NCBI GenBank assembly: GCA_013150955.1
Contig: JAADJD010000056.1
Coordinates: 1 to 40,803, forward strand
DNA: 40,803 nt
Reading direction: 5' to 3'
Source: Calditrichota bacterium
GTDB lineage: Bacteria; Calditrichota; Calditrichia; RBG-13-44-9; J042
Shown here piece by piece: positions 35,650-40,803 of this stretch (the first letter of the stretch is position 1; each line of letters opens with the position of its first letter). The notes beneath the pieces were generated by a model, which had not been told where the DNA came from, made no database searches, and worked only from the letters and a program-made list of their open reading frames with translations. The translations under genes and the position numbers were made by a program.

Positions 35650-35794
35650 TGCCCATGATTCCACTTTTCTTTAATTTAGTGCAGCGCATTTCCGAAAACA
35701 AATCAGGATAAAAATGGCGATGTGATGGAAATCATTTGAAAACGTACGATTATATTCGTAAAATTTGAAAAATAATGAATACCAAAACGTTAAA

Positions 35795-36268
35795 ATGAAA
35801 GTGCACGAGTTGATTGATTCATTTGAGTCGAATTTCCGGGCGTACTACCAGCTACTCAACAAGCTGAATGAGGGGAATATCAGCTATATCCCGAACGATA
35901 GCTCCTGGAACATCCGGGACTTACTGGAAATGCTTGCGGATTTAGAAGACGAGATCATCGATTACCGCCTGAAAAAGATTCTGGAAGAAGAACATCCCTA
36001 TCTGCCTCAGATCCGCATGGAACGCATCCGGCAAAATCGTATTTACCGTAATTTTCCGCTATCCCGATTAATCAATCATATCTTACAACAACGGCGGTCG
36101 TTTTTGCAATTGTTATATACCCTGCCGCCGGAAAAGTGGGAACGCACTGGCGTTCATGAACTGGAAGGGCATATCACCTTCAAGGAATTTGTCCGCAGAA
36201 TGATCGAGAAGGACAAAGAAATTCTTTCCCAGTTAAGCCAGGCACTGGCTCCCCAGCATATCAAATAA
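35795..36268 (+). CDS. DinB-like four-helix protein
   Basis: 157 aa from ATG 35795; a TTG 30 nt upstream is possible. The helical pattern matches the DinB/YfiT superfamily: first helix (SFESNFRAYYQLLNKLNEGN), then PNDSSWNIRDLLEMLADLED, a third helix and a closing GHITFKEFVRRMIEKDKEIL. Family members are metal-dependent transferases or unknown. The metal-binding histidines normally found in the second and last helices (HLADxE, AEHDxxH) are replaced here (MLADLED, MIEKDKE), so metal-dependent activity is doubtful. It converges on the DUF502 gene with only 3 bp between the stops. Confidence 0.6.
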   Translation: MKVHELIDSFESNFRAYYQLLNKLNEGNISYIPNDSSWNIRDLLEMLADLEDEIIDYRLKKILEEEHPYLPQIRMERIRQNRIYRNFPLSRLINHILQQRRSFLQLLYTLPPEKWERTGVHELEGHITFKEFVRRMIEKDKEILSQLSQALAPQHIK

Positions 36269-36271
36269 CGA

Positions 36272-36898
36272 TCACCCATTTTTCAAATAGGGATTGGCCT
36301 CGGACTCGATTGTTTCCGGCGTCACAATTCCACCGGAAACGATCAGCTTCATGGCTTCTTCCACATGTAAGCGGGTAAAAACCACCTCTTCCGGCGGTAC
36401 CAGAACCAGATATCCCGACGTGGGATTAATCGAAGTCATGACCAGCACGCTCAGCAACGTCCGATGGTGAATGCGATCCTGCACCTCCCCATTTAAAAAT
36501 CCCAGCGAATAGATGCCCTTGCGGGGATATTCCAGTAACACCACCTTTTTGAAACTGCCCTTCTCCTGACCGCCAAAGGTCAATAGAATCTGCTTAACGC
36601 CGGAATAAACCGTCTTGGCAATGGGAATTTTGACAACAATGCTTTCCCCAAGATGAATGATCTTTTTACCAAAATAATTTTTGGTGACCACCCCGATGAA
36701 ATAAATCAGGATCAATCCCACGGCAATGCCCAATCCTGGCACATAAACGTCGTAATACTGATTAAGCCAGGGCAAAATCAAATTGTCAAAAAACCGGAAC
36801 ACCGCGCGCAACACCAGAATGGTGATGATGATGGGTACGGTTACCAGGAGTCCCGAAAACAGGTTGTTCTTAATATTGGATTTGATACGCTGCCACAT
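36272..36898 (-). CDS. DUF502-family inner-membrane protein
   Basis: 208 aa. Two N-terminal membrane helices (NLFSGLLVTVPIIITILVLR and LGIAVGLILIYFIGVVTKNY) are followed by the conserved segment ESIVVKIPIAKTVYSGVKQI, then VVLLEYPRKGIYSLGF and a C-terminal TSGYLVLVPPEEV. This is the DUF502 family, common in bacteria and also in plants, with no established biochemical role known to me. The weak ribosome site CAGGTAAG precedes ATG. It is not in an operon with a recognisable partner. Confidence 0.9.
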   Translation of the reverse strand: MWQRIKSNIKNNLFSGLLVTVPIIITILVLRAVFRFFDNLILPWLNQYYDVYVPGLGIAVGLILIYFIGVVTKNYFGKKIIHLGESIVVKIPIAKTVYSGVKQILLTFGGQEKGSFKKVVLLEYPRKGIYSLGFLNGEVQDRIHHRTLLSVLVMTSINPTSGYLVLVPPEEVVFTRLHVEEAMKLIVSGGIVTPETIESEANPYLKNG

Positions 36899-36927
36899 GG
36901 TTCTTACCTGCTGAATTTCTGTTCATT

Positions 36928-37101
36928 TACCCCAGATTATGCAATAGCCTACGAATGACACGAATTCATACGAATGAGGATATATTAAAATCCATTTGAC
37001 GATATCTGAATGAAAATGTGTTTCGAAATTTATTCACCATTTTAGGGATCTTTTTTGGATTCATTCGCGGAATTCGCGGTTTATTGCATGATTCGGGTTT
37101 A
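36928..37101. repeat. Dispersed repeat family A, copy 9, overlapping the PAP2 3' end
   Basis: Left end ACCCCAGATTATGCAATAGC, right end GCGGTTTATTGCATGATTCG then GGTTT. The last 41 bp (37061-37101) are also the final codons and stop of the PAP2 gene. Confidence 0.85.
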
Positions 37102-37660
37102 AGGGAAAAATTCTCATGCTTCCCTTGTAATATACGAAAGCCACTGTGATCCCCAGCAGATACCCCGCGGCCACGTCTGCCGGATAATGCACGCCAACAT
37201 AAATGCGGGACGTTCCCACCAGAAAGGCCACGACGATCCAGAACCATCGGCTTGCGGGATAAAACATGGCAAACAGTCCGGCCAAAGTGGCAATGTTGGT
37301 CGCATGCGAGGACGGAAAACTGTAAATCCCTCCGCAGGAAACCAGCAGCCGAAATCCCTCCAGCGTCTTACAGGGACGAAATCGCCCGACCCAGGGTTTC
37401 AGCAGATGGCTGGAAATGGCATCCGATGTACCCACCGCAATGGGCAGCAAAAGGGCCAGGATCCGCCCCCGGCGTCCGCCTTTCCAGATTAATACCCCCC
37501 ACAGGATGGCCAGCGGAATGTACCAGTTTTCCTTTTCGGTAATGAAAACCATGGCCCAGTCCAGAAACGGAAAATGCAATCGTCCGTTGATGAAAAAGAA
37601 TAAGAATTGATCCATTTGTTGAAGGGTTTGCCAGAAGTCAGCCATAAACGCGGGGATCAC
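37061..37660 (-). CDS. PAP2-family membrane phosphatase
   Basis: 199 aa with five to six membrane helices. All three phosphatase motifs are present: KPWVGRFRP, PSSHATN, and SRIYVGVHYPADV with the nucleophilic His. Typical substrates are lipid phosphates such as undecaprenyl pyrophosphate or phosphatidate; the one here is not known. The GTG start at 37660 overlaps the stop of the upstream REC-DHp-REC gene as GTGA; ATG 37645 is an alternative. The C-terminus (NPNHAINREFRE) is encoded by a family A element, so the original tail was probably replaced. Coupling to a signalling gene is unusual for PAP2 proteins. Confidence 0.92.
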   Translation of the reverse strand: MIPAFMADFWQTLQQMDQFLFFFINGRLHFPFLDWAMVFITEKENWYIPLAILWGVLIWKGGRRGRILALLLPIAVGTSDAISSHLLKPWVGRFRPCKTLEGFRLLVSCGGIYSFPSSHATNIATLAGLFAMFYPASRWFWIVVAFLVGTSRIYVGVHYPADVAAGYLLGITVAFVYYKGSMRIFPLNPNHAINREFRE

Positions 37661-38721
37661 GCATTTTCGGATGTATGGTAAAAGTAGACTTTTCGGATTA
37701 TATCCAGTAATTGCTGGGGATTAAATGGTTTTCGGATAAAGTGAATCGCGCCCTGGTGCAGGGCTTCCTGGATGGATTCATCCACATTGAACCCGGAGGT
37801 GAGCACCACTTTCACCCGGGGATTAATCTTCTGCAATCGCTCCAGCACCTGCAATCCATTGGCATCGGGAAGGTTAAAATCCAGAATCACTACTTCGATC
37901 AATCGTTGATCAGCCCGGTACAGATCCACCCCTTCTCGTGCCGTTTCCGCCAGAATCACCTTAAATTTTGCCGATTCCAGCACACTTCGGATGATCTTCC
38001 GAATGTTCTCCTCATCCTCGATGACCAGAATGTACTTACTTTCTACGCTGACGGCCGGTTCGCTGGTGCCGATGTCCACCATCTTCATTCCCAGAGGAAA
38101 TTCCTGGATCCGCGGAGAAGAAATGGAACGCAGGCGGCGCAAAATGTCTGCAATCCGGGTGGACGATTTGTTCAACAATTCCAGATAGTTGTGAATGCGC
38201 TGATTTTTTATCCCCAGTTTTTCCAGTTCCAGGCGAATCATCTCGATGGCGGAAATGATCACCGTCAGGGGCTGATTGATCTCGTGATTGGCAGTGGCAA
38301 TGGTGGCATTGTAGGTCAATTGACGTTCGGCTTCCTTCAGGCGGCGTTCCAGTTCCATCCGTTCGATCGTGCGCCGTAAACGGATGCGCAGTTCCTCCAG
38401 ATTCAGCGGTTTAATCAAATAATCACTGGCACCCAGTCGAACCGCCTGAATGGCCGTTTCGATGGAAGCATGGCCGGTCAGCAAAATAACTGCAATTTCG
38501 GGATTGGTCTTCTTGATTTTCTCCAGCAACTCGATGCCGCCGATGCTTTCCATGATCAGATCCGTTACCACCACATCAAAGGCCTGTTTGTCCAGGATCT
38601 CAATCGCTTCGATACCATCGCTGCAAATGGTCACCTGATACCCATCGTGTTCCAGCACTTTTTTCAGGAGCAACCGGCTGGCATAGTCATCATCGACGGC
38701 CAGGATTTTGTATTGCTTCAT
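37657..38721 (-). CDS. REC-DHp-REC protein lacking an ATPase domain
   Basis: 354 aa. The start at 38721 is chosen because GGAG lies 7 nt upstream; the frame is open farther. A receiver domain (1-118) has the DDD pocket and acceptor Asp54 in VVTDLIM. A coiled linker follows. Residues 135-200 form a HisKA-like dimerisation helix pair with phospho-acceptor-like His146 in ATANHEINQPLTVIIS. The HATPase domain that should follow is missing. Instead, a short linker leads to a second receiver (230-348) with EDEE and acceptor Asp281 in VVILDFNLPDANG. It cannot bind ATP by itself, so a phosphorelay role is inferred. It is cotranscribed with the PAP2 gene, and STAS and REC-HATPase genes lie upstream on the same strand. 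Confidence 0.9.
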   Translation of the reverse strand: MKQYKILAVDDDYASRLLLKKVLEHDGYQVTICSDGIEAIEILDKQAFDVVVTDLIMESIGGIELLEKIKKTNPEIAVILLTGHASIETAIQAVRLGASDYLIKPLNLEELRIRLRRTIERMELERRLKEAERQLTYNATIATANHEINQPLTVIISAIEMIRLELEKLGIKNQRIHNYLELLNKSSTRIADILRRLRSISSPRIQEFPLGMKMVDIGTSEPAVSVESKYILVIEDEENIRKIIRSVLESAKFKVILAETAREGVDLYRADQRLIEVVILDFNLPDANGLQVLERLQKINPRVKVVLTSGFNVDESIQEALHQGAIHFIRKPFNPQQLLDIIRKVYFYHTSENA

Positions 38722-38778
38722 ACCAAACTCCATATTTGAAATAAAATATACAGACCGGCTACTGAAATCAAGCGACAA

Positions 38779-39083
38779 ATTTTATGTCCCTGTGCGCGTT
38801 TTGTATGAATAAACAGGCACTTCAGGGATCATTTCCGGGGACAGCGATCGGCACTGGCCACCATGGCATGACCAGCAAACCGGATGTTGAACGAATGCAG
38901 GATTTGCCAGGCACCCAGTAAAGTCCCGGCCGATTATTCTGCCACTCTTCCACCCGGCAAGGCTTTATTGGATTTTCCCAATCCACTGGCAGGAATGGAA
39001 AAGACCCCACAGCCTTTGTAAGGGAGCCGACCCCGATTCCGGTGAAGTCGGCTCAGGAGGAGCAATGTGCGTGTAACACGCGC
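38779..39083. other. Intergenic stretch with two hairpins
   Basis: It holds an 8-bp stem GAGCCGAC / GTCGGCTC (39024-39031 and 39047-39054) and a small GCGTG/CACGC hairpin (about 39069-39081) just after the REC-HATPase stop. Neither has a T-tract on the coding strand. A 62-codon minus frame at 38822-39010 has no ribosome site or family resemblance. Confidence 0.4.
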
Positions 39084-39989
39084 CTAATTTCGATGTTTGA
39101 TGAGGGTAATGGAATTGCCTTTTTCGTTGAAATAGACCTCATCCATCACATTGCGAATAAACACGAAGCCGCGTCCGTGGGCCTTTAAATTCAAGGTATG
39201 CACTTTGTTGGTGGAAACGTATTTGCGCCAGTCGAATCCGGGGCCCTCATCTGTGATGTTTAAACTGAACAGCTCCGGATTGAACTCGAACGCAATGTAC
39301 ACTTTTCGCTCTCCATAGCGGGGATCTTTCAGGCGCTCCTCCCGCAATTGCTCAAACTGAGCGATTTTCTCAAAATCGCTCCCCTTGATGGTCGAAGACA
39401 GCTCCAGATTGCCGTGTTCAATGGCATTCACCAGCGTTTCGGTAAAAGCCAGATAATACTGATTGTACTCGCTTTCGGCGCAGAAACCTGCCTTCAGCAA
39501 CATGGACGCCAGATGATTGGCCACGATTCCCGGATCAATCTGATTGGTTGGAAATTCAAAATTCAACTTGATGTACTTGACGTACTCGTAAATCTTTTCC
39601 CGCTCCCGCGATTGATTCTTGAAGCGCAGAATCTTTTCCACCACCTTGCGCACATTGGACAGGTCAAATGGTTTGGTGATAAAATCGGTGGCCCCATTCT
39701 TAATGGCCGAAATCGCAAAATCCAGCGTTTTATGACCGGTAATCAGCACCACAGGAACTTCTGGCTTTAATTGACGCACAATCTGCAGGAGTTCAATTCC
39801 TGATTTACCCGGAAGATTGATGTCAGTAATGATCAGATCGATGGTATGTCCGTTCTGCAAAAACTTGATGGCATCTTCTGCGCTTTCGGCGGACTGGACT
39901 TCGTAATTCAGGCTCTGAAAATAATTCTCCAGAAGTTCAACGATCAATTCTTCATCATCAACAATCAGAATGCGATTTTTTTTCATCAT
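39084..39989 (-). CDS. REC-HATPase protein of the anti-sigma-kinase type
   Basis: 301 aa. The N-terminal receiver domain (1-120) has DDEE and acceptor Asp56 in IIITDINLPGKSG-like text (LIITDINLPGKSG). After a helical linker, residues 150-301 form an RsbW/SpoIIAB-like GHKL ATPase domain: N box ETLVNAIEHGN, G1 box ITDEGPGFDW, and G2 HGRGFVFIRN. There is no HisKA domain, so it is not a classical histidine kinase; this type phosphorylates serine on STAS partners. A STAS gene starts the same run, with 11 nt between the genes. The inferred job is a phosphorylation-controlled partner switch in the cytoplasm. Confidence 0.9.
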   Translation of the reverse strand: MMKKNRILIVDDEELIVELLENYFQSLNYEVQSAESAEDAIKFLQNGHTIDLIITDINLPGKSGIELLQIVRQLKPEVPVVLITGHKTLDFAISAIKNGATDFITKPFDLSNVRKVVEKILRFKNQSREREKIYEYVKYIKLNFEFPTNQIDPGIVANHLASMLLKAGFCAESEYNQYYLAFTETLVNAIEHGNLELSSTIKGSDFEKIAQFEQLREERLKDPRYGERKVYIAFEFNPELFSLNITDEGPGFDWRKYVSTNKVHTLNLKAHGRGFVFIRNVMDEVYFNEKGNSITLIKHRN

Positions 39990-40000
39990 GGACCGTGCCG

Positions 40001-40309
40001 TTACGATTTTTCAATTGGGAATAATTGATCCAGTTTGATGGATTTGAATAATTCGTACAAATTATCGTTAATGCCTTTAATCCGCATCTTGCGGCCTTTT
40101 GCCACCACATTCTTGTAAAAGATCAGAAATTTACCAATGCCAGAACTGGTAATGAATGGAACAAAGGACAAGTCAAAAACCGCTTCTTTGAAATCCTTGT
40201 TTAAAATTTCCTGGAAATGCTCCTTTAATTCCTCTGCCCCTGCATTATCCACCGCACCAATGATGGATATATTCAGGGTGCCATTTTGCTGCATCAAGTT
40301 AATTTCCAT
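40001..40309 (-). CDS. STAS-domain anti-sigma-factor antagonist-like protein
   Basis: 102 aa, a single STAS domain of normal length. The fold is shown by GTLNISIIGAVDNAGAEELK, FKEAVFDLSFVPFITSSGIG and KMRIKGINDNLYELFK. The motif TSSGIG aligns with DSSGLG of SpoIIAA/RsbV, so Ser56 is the likely phosphorylation site; the preceding Asp is Thr here. It should bind the HATPase domain of the next gene product. AAGGAGG lies upstream of ATG. No sigma factor gene is next to it in the window, so the final target may be a sigma factor or another output elsewhere. Confidence 0.92.
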   Translation of the reverse strand: MEINLMQQNGTLNISIIGAVDNAGAEELKEHFQEILNKDFKEAVFDLSFVPFITSSGIGKFLIFYKNVVAKGRKMRIKGINDNLYELFKSIKLDQLFPIEKS

Positions 40310-40567
40310 AAGAAAAAACCTCCTTACATTGATTCATGTCCATGCCTCTGAATCATGCGCCCTTTTATCTGCATAATCCAGTTTTTGAACACTAACAATT
40401 ATCGACACTCTGGCTGATTCTATTATCAACACCGTAATAATATTTCGACAGAAAGGCACAGATATTCAGTTAAAAATTTAACCCTATATTTTACCGGGTG
40501 TTCTGAACCTGCGGTTTTCGGGAGGTTACTCCATTTCCCTGCAAAAAACCGGACTCATCTTTTTCAA

Positions 40568-40640
40568 GCCGGATTAAGCAGAAGACCACGAATTGCACGA
40601 ATTAACACAAATAAAAATAACCCGTTGTGCTAATTCAGGA
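40568..40640. repeat. Half element of family A joined to family C
   Basis: GGATTAAGCAGAAGACCACG and ACGAATTAACACAAATAAAA are a family A left arm. It breaks off and is followed by CCCGTTGTGCTAATTCAGG, as at 26180-26200, and then the family C palindrome. In 40310-40567 I see only the STAS gene's upstream region. Confidence 0.6.
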
Positions 40641-40653
40641 TAAAGCAGATATT

Positions 40654-40803
40654 TAGAAAAACCGTTAAAACGGTTAAGAATCAATCGGTTACCTCATCTA
40701 TTTTCCTGGCTGAAGCCAGGAGTTAATCGAAATTATCATTCATTAACACCCAGATTTATCTGGGTGGACAACTCCTAAAGTAACAATAATTTACAGAACC
40801 GTT
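40654..40803. repeat. Dispersed repeat family C, copy 2 (cut by the window end)
   Basis: It starts with AAACCGTTAAAACGGTT, then CTGGCTGAAGCCAG, then CACCCAGATTTATCTGGGTG, and ends with AACCGTT at the window edge. The order of the inner hairpins is reversed relative to 26207-26358. Confidence 0.78.

Noticed and set aside
38822-39010. A 62-codon minus-strand frame with many Pro and Trp
   Set aside because: It has no ribosome site, no signal and no family resemblance, and its composition is unlike its neighbours.

Overview
The window looks like ordinary chromosome of a Gram-negative, non-proteobacterial organism, probably FCB-like; Calditrichota or a neighbouring candidate phylum is my guess. 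The evidence is several lipobox-bearing lipoproteins, NtrC-type sigma-54 activators, a trpS-scpA-scpB-rluB-cmk gene order, a bifunctional Rel, a cobalamin-dependent MetH, and dense intergenic repeat families. The lineage is inferred from gene content and protein style only. No phage, plasmid or transposase gene is visible.

Layout: 1-912 holds a repeat element and a small exported SnoaL/NTF2-like protein. 913-1643 is repeat debris. 1679-4426 is a CRISPR array: 23 normal 36-bp repeats (2714-4426), then, at the end far from the leader, seven repeats each split by a 55-56 bp double-hairpin insert (1792-2673) plus an eroded remnant. An AT-rich leader with promoter-like motifs lies at 4427-4709, so the array reads on the minus strand. 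No cas gene is in the window. 4710-7698 (minus) holds an NtrC-type regulator, a TPR protein and an ArsR-type repressor. Divergent from them, 7819-8403 encodes two small lipoproteins, one with a YHS metal-binding motif. 8891-13197 (minus) is the rel-greA-PspC-membrane protein operon and a small unknown gene. 13503-14459 is an M29-type aminopeptidase. 15169-17452 (minus) holds a TPR membrane protein, tRNA-Arg(CCT), a small RraB-like protein and an ICMT-like methyltransferase. 17983-21681 is metH. 22001-26023 is a two-component pair: a kinase with an extracytoplasmic FG-GAP-like domain and an NtrC-type regulator.

26764-31675 (minus) is a housekeeping run: HNH protein, trpS, scpA, scpB, rluB, cmk, interrupted between scpA and scpB by a repeat element. 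32858-36898 holds an FKBP lipoprotein, an M20 peptidase, a Mut7-C protein, a DinB-like protein and a DUF502 membrane protein. 37061-40309 (minus) is a signalling group: a STAS protein, a REC-HATPase protein of the anti-sigma-kinase type, a REC-DHp-REC protein without a catalytic ATPase domain, and a PAP2 phosphatase.

Three dispersed non-coding families fill most gaps. Family A is about 160-175 bp with terminal inverted repeats. Family B is a mosaic of GC-rich hairpins. Family C is a set of hairpins bounded by an AACCGTT palindrome. The strongest novelty candidates are the hairpin-interrupted CRISPR repeats and the REC/STAS partner-switch-like group.
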